The position numbers and the translations under genes are program-made. From the NCBI GenBank assembly GCA_030263665.1, contig SZPK01000018.1, positions 124,001 through 188,000 of the forward strand: DNA of 64,000 nucleotides, written 5' to 3'. This DNA is from Villigracilis sp024434165 (lineage in GTDB: Bacteria > Chloroflexota > Anaerolineae > Anaerolineales > Villigracilaceae). The notes beneath the pieces are model-generated. The model saw only the letters and a list, made by a program, of their open reading frames with translations, did no database searches and had not been told where the DNA came from. Shown piece by piece: positions 1-9,024 of this stretch; the stretch's first letter is position 1, and every line of letters starts with the position of its first letter.

Positions 1-121
1 GCCGTCCGCACCAGGCAACGATACGCCCGAAATCGCTATTGATGTCGCCGTATGTCCTTTGATACGATGTGCGTAACTGCTGGACGAACATATCAATCGT
101 CAGTTCCTGCCAGTTGATCAT
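1..121 (-). CDS. Hypothetical protein, N-terminal fragment cut by window edge
   Basis: Reading the minus strand, an ATG at 121-119 is preceded by CAGGAG with a 6-nt spacer, a good ribosome binding site. The frame (starting MINWQELTIDMFVQQLRTSY) stays open to the window edge, giving 40 residues. I do not recognise the family. It is divergent from the miaA gene, so the 122-314 gap should hold both promoters. Only the start is visible, so function is not assigned. Confidence 0.5.
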   Translation of the reverse strand, partial: MINWQELTIDMFVQQLRTSYQRTYGDINSDFGRIVAWCGR

Positions 122-314
122 AGCGACTCCTGAAATGATAAAATGAAAATGCGGATACAGGCGAAAGTTTACCAGAAACATCCCAAAACATGGCATCCAG
201 GTGTATTGTGTGCAGCGCAAGACAGTCAGCGATCTATGCTCCCTGCGCTGGGAACGCTCAACGAAGGGCTGCCGAGGTTTTTACACTATATCCAGGTGTA
301 TTCCGGTTGTATTG

Positions 315-1250
315 ATGGATAGATTACCCCTTGTTCTCCTTGTCGGTCCGACCGCCGTTGGAAAAACGGAGATTGCCATTCGGCTGGCACAACGTTTGAA
401 CGGCGAGATCGTCTCGGCGGATTCGCGTCTCTTTTATCGCGGTATGGATATTGGCACCGCCAAACCGTCAAAGGAAGAGACGGCGCGCGTGCCGCACCAC
501 CTGATTGACATCGTCAACCCGGATGAAACTCTCAGTCTTGCCGTTTTCCAACGCATGGCACGGGAGGCGGTCGCAGGAATTCACGCGCGCGGCAAACTGC
601 CGTTTCTCGTCGGCGGGACGGGGCAGTATGTCCGCGCGGTGACAGAAGGATGGCTGCCGCCGGAGGTCAAACCGGATGAGAAGTTACGGGGGGTTTTGGA
701 GCAAATGAAGGAGGAAAGAGGGAAAGAGTGGCTGCATGCAAAACTTGCGCTTCTCGATCCAGGCGCCGCCTCAGCCATTGACCCGAGAAATGTCCGCCGC
801 ACGATCCGCGCCCTGGAAGTGATATTTGCCACCGGCAGGAGATTTTCCGAGCAGCGCGGGCAGGGCGAATCACCCTACCAACTCATCACGATTGGGTTGA
901 CCCGTCCGCGTGAGGAGCTCTACCGCCGCGTGGATGAACGCATCGAAAAGATGTTTGCCGATGGGCTGCTCGAGGAAGTCAAAACCCTGCTCGATATGGG
1001 CTATTCCCCCAGCCTGCCGAGCATGTCCGCGATTGGATATCGGGAATGCGTCCGGGTGGTCAAAGGCGAATGGACAGCAGAGCAGGCAAAGGCGGAGATG
1101 AAGCGCGTCACCCGCATCTTCGTCCGCAGACAGGCGAACTGGTTCAAGGAATCCGACCCGGGCATCTGCTGGTTCCATCCATCTCATGAAAAAACAGCCG
1201 GTGAGATCGAGGCATTCATCCGTAACTCGCTCAAAACTTTGGGGTTGTAA
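315..1250 (+). CDS. miaA: tRNA dimethylallyltransferase MiaA
   Basis: Transfers a dimethylallyl group to N6 of A37 in tRNAs that read UNN codons. The 311-residue product has the P-loop GPTAVGKT at about residues 11-18, the family motif SADSRLFYRGMDIGTAKPS at about 35-53, and the GGTGQYV and SAIGYRE motifs further on. Its length is normal for the family. I chose the ATG at 315 because the protein then begins a few residues before the first beta strand and P-loop; upstream in-frame starts add a non-conserved extension. The gene stands alone, followed after 74 nt by an acyl-CoA ligase. Cytoplasmic housekeeping enzyme; identification is secure. Confidence 0.97.
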   Translation: MDRLPLVLLVGPTAVGKTEIAIRLAQRLNGEIVSADSRLFYRGMDIGTAKPSKEETARVPHHLIDIVNPDETLSLAVFQRMAREAVAGIHARGKLPFLVGGTGQYVRAVTEGWLPPEVKPDEKLRGVLEQMKEERGKEWLHAKLALLDPGAASAIDPRNVRRTIRALEVIFATGRRFSEQRGQGESPYQLITIGLTRPREELYRRVDERIEKMFADGLLEEVKTLLDMGYSPSLPSMSAIGYRECVRVVKGEWTAEQAKAEMKRVTRIFVRRQANWFKESDPGICWFHPSHEKTAGEIEAFIRNSLKTLGL

Positions 1251-1324
1251 TTGACTTTTAAAATTATAAAGTTTATACTTGCCATATAACGTCTTCGCCC
1301 AAACTATCCACTGGAGGAGGAAGC

Positions 1325-3025
1325 ATGGACAGCAAGTTATGGCACAAGAACTACGATAAAGGGGTGCCGACCACAATCGAATACCCCAAAGCGCCGCTAT
1401 TCCATTTTCTCGAAGAAGCCGCGCGCAAATTCCCGGACCGCGCCTGTACGATCTTCAAAGGTGCGGTCATTACTTATCGCGAGATGAACGCCCTGACCGA
1501 CCACATGGCAGCCGCCCTGGTGGACATGGGCGTGAAGAAGGGCGACCGGGTGGGACTCTTTCTTCCAAATACCCCCCAGTTCGTGATTGCATATTTCGGC
1601 ATCCTCAAAGCGGGCGGCGTGGTGGTGGCGGTCAACCCGACCTACCCGCCGGATGAGGTCATCACGCCGGTGAACGACGCGAATATCGAAATCATGTTCA
1701 CGCTGACCCGCTTTTACGAACGGCTCAAGAAGGTGCGTGAAAAATCGAAACTCAAGCGCATCATTGTGACGAATATCAAGGAGACCCTCCCGCCGCTCCT
1801 GCGGTTCCTCTTCACGCTGGCAAAGGAGAAAAAGGAAGGCGACCGGGTCGAGTCGCTTGCCGAAGGCGACGTGTGGATGAAAGACCTGCTGGCAAAATAC
1901 GCCAACTCCCCCAGACCCAACGTGGAAGTCACGCCGGACGATACGGCGTTGTTCCAATATTCCGGCGGGACGACCGGCATTCCGAAGGGCGCAGTTGCCA
2001 TGCACCGCAACGTAGTGGCGAATACGCTCCAGATCAAATCCTGGATGACGGGGCTGGAAGAGGGCAAGGAAGTGGTGCTGATGGGCATCCCGCTCTTCCA
2101 TGTGTACGGCATGGTGGCTGGAATGAACTTCGCCATGGCAGGCGGCGCGGCGATGGTGATGGTGCCGAACGCGCGCGATTTGAAGGATGTGCTGGAGAAC
2201 ATCAGTAAATTCAAGGCAACCATCTTCCCCGGCGTGCCCCTGCTCTACAACGCCATCAACAACCACCCCGATGTCAAGGCTGGCAAATATAACCTTTCGT
2301 CCATCAAGGCGTGCATCTCCGGCTCCGCTCCGTTGATGCGCGAGACCAAGGAGCAATTCGAGAAACTGACCGGCGGCAAGGTCTTCGAGGGATACGGGCT
2401 TTCCGAAGCGCCGACCGCGACGCATTGCAATCCCCTGAACGGTGTGAACAAGACCGGCTCCATCGGCATGCCCCTGCCCGATGTGGACGTGAAGATCATC
2501 AGCCTCGACGACGGCGAGACCGAAATGCCGCAGGGTGAAATCGGTGAGATTGTGGTCAACGGACCGCAGGTGATGAAGGGCTATCACAACATGCCCACCG
2601 AAACTGCAAACGCCCTGCGCCAGTTGAAGGACGGCAAGACCTGGCTCTTCACGGGCGATATCGGCCGCATGGACGAGGACGGCTACTTCTACATCGTGGA
2701 CCGCAAGAAGGAATTGATCAAACCGGGCGGGTTCCAGGTGTGGCCCCGCGAGGTGGAGGAAGCCATTTCCGCGCATCCGAAAGTGCTGGAGGTGGGCGTG
2801 GGCGGCATCCCAGACCCGCATCGCGGCGAGACCGTGAAGGCGTGGATCGTCGTCAAGCCGGGCGAGACGCTGACGGAGGAGGAACTCAAAGCCTTCTGCA
2901 AGGAACATCTTGCGCCGTATAAAGTGCCCACCCACTACGAGTTCCGCACCGAACTGCCCAAGACCACCGTCGGCAAGATTTTGCGCCGCGAATTGGTGAG
3001 GCAGCACAAGGAAGGGATGAAGTAG
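1325..3025 (+). CDS. Long-chain fatty acid--CoA ligase (AMP-forming)
   Basis: Activates fatty acids to acyl-CoA through an acyl-adenylate. The 566-residue protein has the AMP-binding signature YSGGTTGIPKG at about residues 212-222, the YGLSEAPTATH adenylate motif, the TGDIGRMDEDGYFYIVDR hinge region and a C-terminal PKTTVGKILRREL segment with the catalytic lysine. Length matches the FadD/long-chain family. The ATG follows GGAGGAGGAAGC, a very strong ribosome binding site. Chain-length preference cannot be read from sequence. It appears monocistronic and ends before a clear terminator at 3071-3112. Confidence 0.92.
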   Translation: MDSKLWHKNYDKGVPTTIEYPKAPLFHFLEEAARKFPDRACTIFKGAVITYREMNALTDHMAAALVDMGVKKGDRVGLFLPNTPQFVIAYFGILKAGGVVVAVNPTYPPDEVITPVNDANIEIMFTLTRFYERLKKVREKSKLKRIIVTNIKETLPPLLRFLFTLAKEKKEGDRVESLAEGDVWMKDLLAKYANSPRPNVEVTPDDTALFQYSGGTTGIPKGAVAMHRNVVANTLQIKSWMTGLEEGKEVVLMGIPLFHVYGMVAGMNFAMAGGAAMVMVPNARDLKDVLENISKFKATIFPGVPLLYNAINNHPDVKAGKYNLSSIKACISGSAPLMRETKEQFEKLTGGKVFEGYGLSEAPTATHCNPLNGVNKTGSIGMPLPDVDVKIISLDDGETEMPQGEIGEIVVNGPQVMKGYHNMPTETANALRQLKDGKTWLFTGDIGRMDEDGYFYIVDRKKELIKPGGFQVWPREVEEAISAHPKVLEVGVGGIPDPHRGETVKAWIVVKPGETLTEEELKAFCKEHLAPYKVPTHYEFRTELPKTTVGKILRRELVRQHKEGMK

Positions 3026-3070
3026 GAACGTAGGCAGGAAAACACGCAGACCCGTCAACAGGAACTAAAA

Positions 3071-3112
3071 CAAGGAAAGAGCCTTCGGTGAAAACCAAAG
3101 GCTCTTTCCTTG
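3071..3112. terminator. Intrinsic terminator, probably bidirectional
   Basis: Arms 3071-3088 and 3095-3112 pair over 18 positions with one mismatch around a 6-nt loop. A-rich and T-rich flanks suit both directions. It separates the acyl-CoA ligase (+) from ftsH (-), which converge here. The stretch up to 3173 holds degenerate direct repeats around 'tacctg' and no gene. Confidence 0.8.
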
Positions 3113-3173
3113 TATACCTGGCTGCTTGTGTACTTGTATACCTGCTTACCTGTGTACTGTATCACCTGCCTAC

Positions 3174-5036
3174 TTACCCCGCCAACTGAGGCGTACCGCT
3201 CTTCTTGCCGAAGGGCGGCGGGAAGATTTTTTCAAACTCTTCGCGGTTGATGGTCTCTACTTCGAGGAGTTTCTGGGCGACCAGGTCGAGCTGTTTGCGG
3301 TATTTCTTCAGGATCGCGCGCGCGTTCTTATAGGCGTCTTCCACGATCTTGCGGACTTCGCGGTCAATTTGCTCGGCAACCGCTTCGGAATAATCGCGCT
3401 GTTCGGAAATTTCACGCCCGAGGAAGATCAGTTCTTCTTTCTGACCGTACACCAGCGTACCCATTTCCGGGCTCATGCCGAGGCGGGTGACCATGGCGCG
3501 CGCAATGCGCGTCACCTGCTCGATGTCGTTGGAAGCGCCGGAGGTGATGTCGTCGAAGATCATTTCCTCGGCGGCGCGCCCGCCCAGCGCCATGGACAGC
3601 ATGGCAAGCATCTTCTTGCGCGACATCAAAATGCGGTCTTCGTCCGGGCGGTACCATGTCACGCCGCCAGCCTGTCCGCGCCCGACGATGGTCACTTTCT
3701 GGACGGGGTCCGCCTCGGCGATGGCATTCGCCACCACCGCATGACCCGCTTCATGGTAGGCAATGATGCGCTTCTCTTCATCCGAAATCAGGCGGGACTT
3801 GCGCTCCGGTCCCATCACCACACGTTCGATGGCTTCTTCCAATTCGGACTGACCGATGGATTTCTTGTTGCGGCGGGCGGAAAGAATCGCGGCTTCGTTG
3901 ACGAGGTTTTCAAGGTCGGCGCCGGCAAAACCGGGCGTGCCGCGCGCAATGGCGGCAAGGTCTGCCTGTGGATCCAAGGGCTTGCCCTTGACATGTACTT
4001 TAAGGATGGCTTCACGCCCCTTTACGTCCGGGCGGTCGAGCGTTACGCGGCGGTCGAAACGACCGGGGCGCAGCAGGGCGGGGTCGAGAATATCGGGGCG
4101 GTTGGTGGCGGCGATGATGATGACGTTGGTGTCGGTGTCGAAGCCGTCCATTTCGACGAGCATCTGGTTGAGGGTCTGCTCGCGTTCATCGTGTGAGCCG
4201 CCCAACCCCGCGCCGCGCTGCCTGCCCACCGCGTCAATTTCATCCACAAAAATAATGCACGGCGAATGACGCTTCGCCTGGTCGAACAGGTCGCGCACGC
4301 GGCTCGCGCCCACGCCCACGAACATTTCCACAAATTCAGAGCCGGAGATGGAAAAGAACGGCACGCCCGCCTCGCCGGAGACGGCTTTTGCCAGCAGGGT
4401 CTTGCCGGTTCCGGGGGGACCGACCAGCAAAACGCCCTTCGGGATGCGCGCGCCGAGTTGAATGAATTTCTGCGGTTCCTTGAGGAACTCCACCACTTCG
4501 GCAAGCTCCTGCTTCGACTCCTCCGCGCCCGCCACATCGGCAAAGGTCACGGTGGGGTGTTCCCCGCTGAACATGCGCGCGCGCGATTTTCCAAACGACA
4601 TGGCGGCATTGTTGCTGCCCTGCGCCTGCCGGAAGATGAACCACAGCAAACCGCCCATGAACAGGACGGGCAGAAGATACAATGCGCCGCTCAACACGCC
4701 GCCCCAAACCGAGGGGGCACTGACTTCGATGTTGATCTCGGTCAGCTGCTCGGGAGTGACGCCATATTCGCGGAGCTGCTCTACTAAAGTTGTATCCGCC
4801 TCCTTGCGGGACTCGAGGGCTGTTTCCTCGGACCCGTTGACCTTTACCACGCGGATGGTGTCGTCGCTCTGAACGATAATGCGCGCGATCTCGCCATTTT
4901 GGACCATCCTCGCCACTTCGCTGATGGTCAGCGGTTCGCCGGCGGCGGTATTATCACGGAAGCCCATGTACAACATGGCTCCGATGGCTATGAGCAACAG
5001 AAAATACACGAAAAAAGATTGACCACGGGAATTCAC
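3174..5036 (-). CDS. ftsH: ATP-dependent zinc metalloprotease FtsH
   Basis: Membrane-anchored AAA+ protease for quality control and regulated proteolysis. It has an N-terminal membrane helix, an extracytoplasmic segment and a second helix near residues 115-136. The AAA module follows: Walker A GPPGTGKT near 206-213, Walker B IIFVDEID near 261-268, and the second region of homology with arginine fingers. The zinc site HEAGH lies near 428-432. I place the start at GTG 5036, because GGAGG lies 5 nt upstream of it; an in-frame TTG at 5048 overlaps that ribosome binding site. 620 residues, normal size. An extended -10 box lies upstream at 5066-5071. Confidence 0.97.
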   Translation of the reverse strand: MNSRGQSFFVYFLLLIAIGAMLYMGFRDNTAAGEPLTISEVARMVQNGEIARIIVQSDDTIRVVKVNGSEETALESRKEADTTLVEQLREYGVTPEQLTEINIEVSAPSVWGGVLSGALYLLPVLFMGGLLWFIFRQAQGSNNAAMSFGKSRARMFSGEHPTVTFADVAGAEESKQELAEVVEFLKEPQKFIQLGARIPKGVLLVGPPGTGKTLLAKAVSGEAGVPFFSISGSEFVEMFVGVGASRVRDLFDQAKRHSPCIIFVDEIDAVGRQRGAGLGGSHDEREQTLNQMLVEMDGFDTDTNVIIIAATNRPDILDPALLRPGRFDRRVTLDRPDVKGREAILKVHVKGKPLDPQADLAAIARGTPGFAGADLENLVNEAAILSARRNKKSIGQSELEEAIERVVMGPERKSRLISDEEKRIIAYHEAGHAVVANAIAEADPVQKVTIVGRGQAGGVTWYRPDEDRILMSRKKMLAMLSMALGGRAAEEMIFDDITSGASNDIEQVTRIARAMVTRLGMSPEMGTLVYGQKEELIFLGREISEQRDYSEAVAEQIDREVRKIVEDAYKNARAILKKYRKQLDLVAQKLLEVETINREEFEKIFPPPFGKKSGTPQLAG

Positions 5037-5065
5037 GGAATCCTCCAAATTTAACTTGCGCTCGG

Positions 5066-5074
5066 ATTATACCA
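5066..5074 (-). promoter_or_regulatory. Extended -10 promoter of ftsH
   Basis: On the minus strand the sequence reads TGGTATAAT, a perfect -10 hexamer with the upstream TG of an extended -10 element, 29 nt before the chosen GTG start. No good -35 hexamer is visible, as expected for this promoter class. Confidence 0.55.
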
Positions 5075-5122
5075 AGTCATCCTCCCAGACGCGGCGACCC
5101 GGCGTTTTATTATTATGAATCT

Positions 5123-5893
5123 CTAACACGGCGAATCCAAAACCAGTTCCACCGGGCAGTGATCGGAGCCCGGCACCCGGTCGTGGATGACCACATCGCT
5201 CACGCACGGCATGAGCGCCTCGGAGACGAGAAAATAATCCAGCCGCCAGCCAATTCCCCGCTCACGGGCATTGAGGCGGGATGTCCACCAGGTATATTGG
5301 ACCTTCTCCGGGTACAGACGGCGGAACGCATCCGCAAAGCCGTGGTCGAGGTATTTTTGAACCCATTCGCGTTCCTCGGGCAGAAAGCCGGAGGTCTTTT
5401 GGTTTTCCTTCGGGTAACGCAAGTCAATCGGCTGGTGCGCAGTGTTGAAGTCGCCTGTGAGGATGAGGGTCTCGCCCTTTTCATGAAGCGCGCCGCACAG
5501 TTCGAGCAGCGCGGCATAGAATTCGAGTTTATAGCCCACGCGCTCGTGTCCGCGCGAGCCGCTCGGGAAGTAGATGTTCAGGAGCCGCAGATTCCCCCAA
5601 CGGGTCTGAACGATGCGCCCCTCCACGTCGAATTTCGGGTTGCCCATTCCCATTGCGACTTCGTCGGGCTGGTTTTTGTAGAACGTCGTCACCCCGCTGT
5701 AACCCGCCCGCTCGGCGGGATTCCAAATATATGGGAGTTCCAAAACCGAACGATGATCTTCGCTCAATTGTTCCGGCCTCGCCTTCACTTCCTGCAAACA
5801 CAGGGCATCGGGGCGCTGCGCGAACGCCCAGCCCAACGCATCCTTTCGGAGCGCGGCGCGAATCCCATTGACGTTCCAGGTGATGATTTTCAT
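5123..5893 (-). CDS. xth: Exodeoxyribonuclease III
   Basis: AP endonuclease / 3'-5' exonuclease of base-excision repair. The 256-residue protein opens with MKIITWNVNGIRAALRK. It contains the metal-binding glutamate in LCLQEVKA, the GDFNTAH motif and the terminal GSDHCPVELVL histidine motif, all in the expected order and spacing for the ExoIII branch of the endonuclease/exonuclease/phosphatase superfamily. It is divergent from the response regulator at 5946; the 52-nt gap must carry both promoters. Confidence 0.95.
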   Translation of the reverse strand: MKIITWNVNGIRAALRKDALGWAFAQRPDALCLQEVKARPEQLSEDHRSVLELPYIWNPAERAGYSGVTTFYKNQPDEVAMGMGNPKFDVEGRIVQTRWGNLRLLNIYFPSGSRGHERVGYKLEFYAALLELCGALHEKGETLILTGDFNTAHQPIDLRYPKENQKTSGFLPEEREWVQKYLDHGFADAFRRLYPEKVQYTWWTSRLNARERGIGWRLDYFLVSEALMPCVSDVVIHDRVPGSDHCPVELVLDSPC

Positions 5894-5945
5894 CGGCGAT
5901 GACCGGTTTTGTTTTATGGTAAACTTGCCTCGAAATCGGAGCCTT

Positions 5946-6335
5946 ATGGATCAAACAACCGTCAAGCGAATCCTGTGCGTGGAAGACGAGCCGGAAATGA
6001 TTGACCTGATCAGGTTGATCCTCAGCCGGAAGGGATTTGAAGTTTACGGAGCGTCGGGCGGTTTGGAGGGAATCAAGATGGTCCGCTCCCTGCACCCGGA
6101 CCTCGTCCTGCTCGATTTGATGATGCCCGATATGGACGGCTGGGAAGTATACCAACAAATGAAAGCGGATACTTCCACGCGCGACATCCCCGTCATTGTC
6201 GTCACCGCCAAGGCGCAGAACATAGACAAAGTCCTCGGCTTGCACATCGCCAAAGTGGACGACTACATCGCCAAGCCGTTCAGTCCGCAGGAGTTGATGG
6301 ACAGCGTGGACAAGGTCTTCAATCAACAACACTAG
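5946..6335 (+). CDS. Single-domain response regulator (CheY-like)
   Basis: A receiver domain with no output domain, 129 residues. It has the acidic pocket (ILCVEDEPE), the phospho-acceptor Asp in LVLLDLMMPDMDGWEVY, a VTAKAQ threonine segment and the invariant lysine in IAKPFSP. It would act by protein-protein interaction as a phosphorelay intermediate. No histidine kinase is adjacent. The ATG at 5946 is chosen because earlier starts overlap the divergent exonuclease promoter region. A terminator follows at 6351. Confidence 0.88.
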   Translation: MDQTTVKRILCVEDEPEMIDLIRLILSRKGFEVYGASGGLEGIKMVRSLHPDLVLLDLMMPDMDGWEVYQQMKADTSTRDIPVIVVTAKAQNIDKVLGLHIAKVDDYIAKPFSPQELMDSVDKVFNQQH

Positions 6336-6350
6336 GTTGAGTTTTCAGGA

Positions 6351-6378
6351 CAGGGCGGCGGGTTCGCCGCCCTGTTTT
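6351..6378 (+). terminator. Intrinsic terminator after response regulator
   Basis: CAGGGCGGCG at 6351-6360 pairs perfectly with CGCCGCCCTG at 6365-6374 around a GGTT loop and is followed by TTTTG. It ends the response regulator transcript just before the DUF192 gene. Confidence 0.85.
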
Positions 6379-6389
6379 GCAATGGAAAC

Positions 6390-6761
6390 ATGCCCCGCTT
6401 CATTCACGTCCACAACCTCAGCAAACGGATCGAACAGCCTGCGCGCGTGGGATATTGCGATTCGTTCCTGTGCCGCCTGCGCGGGTTGATGTTTCGCAAA
6501 CGCCTCGCGCCAGACGAGGGACTGCTCCTCGTCGAAAAGCGCGACTCACGCCTCGATACGTCCATCCACATGTTCTTCGTCCCGTTCGACCTTGCCGTTT
6601 TTTGGATCCATTCCGACATGACCGTGGTGGACAAAGTCCTGGCAAAATCATGGAAGCCAGCCTATTTCCCGAAATCAGATGCAAAATACACATTGGAAAT
6701 TCACCCCGACCGCTGGGGGGATTATGACATCGGCGACAAAGTCGAATTCGCGGATGCGTAA
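6390..6761 (+). CDS. DUF192 family protein
   Basis: 123 residues. Characteristic DUF192 features are the DSFLCRLRGLMFRKRL segment, SIHMFFVPFDLAVFWI and the C-terminal YDIGDKVEF. The family is a small beta-rich fold, often exported; no signal peptide is seen here and its biochemical role is not established. The ATG at 6390 lies 11 nt after the terminator T-run with no clear ribosome binding site, so the start is the most natural but not certain. Its stop overlaps the next gene by 8 nt, which suggests translational coupling. Confidence 0.8.
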   Translation: MPRFIHVHNLSKRIEQPARVGYCDSFLCRLRGLMFRKRLAPDEGLLLVEKRDSRLDTSIHMFFVPFDLAVFWIHSDMTVVDKVLAKSWKPAYFPKSDAKYTLEIHPDRWGDYDIGDKVEFADA

Positions 6762-8163
6762 CCGCATCTTCATCGTTGTCCTTCTATTTGCTCTTATTGT
6801 CCCGCTGAAACCCGCCTACGCGCAGGATGCCGCGGGACCGGTTTACATCGTTCAGCCGGGCGACAGTCTTTCCTCCATCGCTTCCCGCTTCAACGTAAGC
6901 TTGAACGACCTGATGGCGGCAAACGGAATCGTTGACCCCAACCAGCTTGCGGCGGGTCAGCAATTGATCATTCCGGGGCTGGAAGGCGTAACCGGCATCC
7001 TGAATACGAGATACATCAACTTCGGCGATTCCTACCGGAGCATGGTGCGGCAGACTCAGGTTCCCGAAGACCTGTTCAAGAAACTGAACCACGTGGTCAG
7101 CCCCAGCGAATTCTACGTTGGCGTGAGCATGATCATCCCCGAACAACAGCAAAGTCAGTACAACAAACGCATCTCGCCTGCCGTGGGCGAATCCCTGCTG
7201 GAGGCTGCGGTCAGGAACAACACAGACCCGTGGACGCTGGTTGAAATCAACGACCTGCACGGCTCCTGGGGTGGATTGCCGGGCGATACGCTCTTCACAC
7301 CCGGCGAAGCCAGCGCCGCAGGAGCAAGCGGGCTGCCCTCCGCCTTTATCGGTGCGGAAATCCGCGACCTGCCCATCAAGCAGGGCGGCACCGGGGTCAT
7401 CAAAATCGTCACCCAGCCGGACGTCCAACTCGGCGGGATTCTCGTAGACCGCCCGCTCCACTTCTTCCCCAATGGCGACGGAACGCAGGTCGCTTTGCAG
7501 GGAGTCCACGCCCTGCTCGAACCGGGGGTATATCCGTTAAGGTTGGACGCAACCCTGCCGGATGGCAGCGTTCAATCGTATGAGCAGTTCATTTTGATCG
7601 TTTCGGGGAATTACCTCACCGGCGAAAGCCTGCCAGTGGACCCGTCGTTGATTGACCCGGCCGTCACCGAACCGGAGCAGAAACAGATAGAAGGAATCAC
7701 CGTATCCACGCCGCCAACGCCCACGCGCTTCTGGCAGGGACAGTTCATCTCGCCTGCCATCGCCTACGCCGAATCAACCTACTTCACTTCACGGTATGGA
7801 ACCCGGCGTGTGTACCTCGGTCAGGGTACGGATCTGAAAATCAACTGGTGGCACACCGGTCTGGATTTCGGCGGCGGAGACGGGCTTGCCATCACGGCTC
7901 CGGCGGCGGGCAGGGTGATCTTTGCCGGACCGTTGACCGTCCGCGGGAATGCCACCATTATTGATCACGGCTGGGGTGTGTACAGCGGTTTCTGGCACCA
8001 GTCGGTGATACAGGTGCAGGTTGGGCAGATGGTGCAGCAGGGCGATGTGATCGGGCTGGTCGGCGGGACGGGGCGCGTGACCGGGGCGCATCTGCATTGG
8101 GAATTGTGGGTCAACGGCATCCAGGTGGATCCGCTCGATTGGCTGATTCAAACCTACCCGTAG
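6754..8163 (+). CDS. Secreted LysM / M23 family metallopeptidase
   Basis: Predicted exported cell-wall hydrolase of 469 residues. It has a signal peptide (hydrophobic stretch ending KPAYA), then a LysM peptidoglycan-binding domain at about 30-75 (YIVQPGDSLSSIASRFNVS), a second LysM-like segment, a middle region, and a C-terminal M23 domain. The M23 zinc-site residues appear in HTGLDFGGGD and in GAHLHWELWVNG. The ATG at 6754 overlaps the DUF192 stop and starts directly at the signal peptide. The expected role is cleavage of peptide cross-links in murein, or a LytM-type activator role. Confidence 0.88.
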   Translation: MRNRIFIVVLLFALIVPLKPAYAQDAAGPVYIVQPGDSLSSIASRFNVSLNDLMAANGIVDPNQLAAGQQLIIPGLEGVTGILNTRYINFGDSYRSMVRQTQVPEDLFKKLNHVVSPSEFYVGVSMIIPEQQQSQYNKRISPAVGESLLEAAVRNNTDPWTLVEINDLHGSWGGLPGDTLFTPGEASAAGASGLPSAFIGAEIRDLPIKQGGTGVIKIVTQPDVQLGGILVDRPLHFFPNGDGTQVALQGVHALLEPGVYPLRLDATLPDGSVQSYEQFILIVSGNYLTGESLPVDPSLIDPAVTEPEQKQIEGITVSTPPTPTRFWQGQFISPAIAYAESTYFTSRYGTRRVYLGQGTDLKINWWHTGLDFGGGDGLAITAPAAGRVIFAGPLTVRGNATIIDHGWGVYSGFWHQSVIQVQVGQMVQQGDVIGLVGGTGRVTGAHLHWELWVNGIQVDPLDWLIQTYP

Positions 8164-8222
8164 GGCGAAGCGTTGCGCTTCATCCGCGATTATGTTAAAC
8201 TCTTGAAAAGGATTTTCCCGAA

Positions 8223-8714
8223 ATGAGCAGCCTCGTCAACTTCCTGAAACAGAGCGATATTTTTTATCAATTCACGCCCACGCAATTGGAACTGGTTGCA
8301 AATCTCTGCCAGGAGGTTGTCTTCCAGGCGGGCGAGATCATCTTTCAGGAGAACAGCAGCAGCAAGGAACTGTACGTCATCATGCAGGGCGAGGTGGACA
8401 TTTTGATCAATCGCGGCGTGACCGGCTCCCTGAATAAATCCGAAACGGCGGTGGCGCGCCTGCGGCGCGGACAGTCGTTCGGGGAGGTGGCGCTGGTGGA
8501 CGAAGGGCTGAGGTCCGCTTCGGCGCGCTCGGCTCAAAAGGATACCCGTCTTTTGCTCATTCCGCGCGATAAGATCATCATGTTGTGCGAAACCTATCCC
8601 CAGCTCGGCTACCGGTTGATGTATAATCTGGCGGCGGACCTGGCGATGAAAATCCGCAACACCGACCTGCGAATCCGCGAACAGCTGTTATACAAGCCCG
8701 CCGAAAGCAGGTAA
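8223..8714 (+). CDS. Cyclic nucleotide-binding domain protein
   Basis: 163 residues made almost entirely of one cNMP-binding beta barrel (GEIIFQENSSSKELYVIMQGEVDIL, positions about 38-62, and FGEVALVDEGLRSASARS). The phosphate-binding cassette keeps the Glu and Arg that contact cyclic nucleotide in CRP. There is no C-terminal helix-turn-helix, so it is not a CRP-type transcription factor; it is more likely a sensor or adaptor subunit. AAAAGGATTTTCCCGAA precedes the ATG. Monocistronic as far as can be seen. Confidence 0.82.
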   Translation: MSSLVNFLKQSDIFYQFTPTQLELVANLCQEVVFQAGEIIFQENSSSKELYVIMQGEVDILINRGVTGSLNKSETAVARLRRGQSFGEVALVDEGLRSASARSAQKDTRLLLIPRDKIIMLCETYPQLGYRLMYNLAADLAMKIRNTDLRIREQLLYKPAESR

Positions 8715-9024
8715 CCCTGACAATTTGGACGAGCCTTCTCCAAAAGCGCCGAAAAGTATAGACACAAATGCTTGACCGAAGATAAAAATCGCCTTATCAT
8801 TCATCCCATCGTCCTATACCGTTGCAATTATTTCATTATTTTTTTGTCAAGTGAGCCATAAAAATCCAAACGTAAGGGTTTTTGGGCTTTCTTTATATTA
8901 TCTTAAAGCAATCTTTGGAAGGAGGTGATGCCGACTTCGGCGCATGGTCTGCAACGTTCGTGTCCACCCGCAATTGCGGGACAAAGAATCCGAAACCATA
9001 TAGATATATTGGAGGAGCAAGATA
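8715..9024 (+). promoter_or_regulatory. Leader region upstream of the livK-like gene
   Basis: This 310-nt gap is AT-rich in its first two thirds, so the promoter of the transporter operon is probably here, but no hexamer pair is convincing. At 8919-8929 it contains AAGGAGGTGAT, an 11-nt perfect complement of the usual 3' end of 16S rRNA. A small hairpin follows at 8930-8941 and a CCCGCAATTGCGGG palindrome at 8967-8980. The actual start at 9025 has its own GGAGG. The leader may act as a ribosome standby site or encode a short overlapping peptide; neither is proven. Confidence 0.4.

Noticed and set aside
1397..3058. A 553-codon minus-strand frame
   Set aside because: Antisense to the acyl-CoA ligase, His-rich, no family features.
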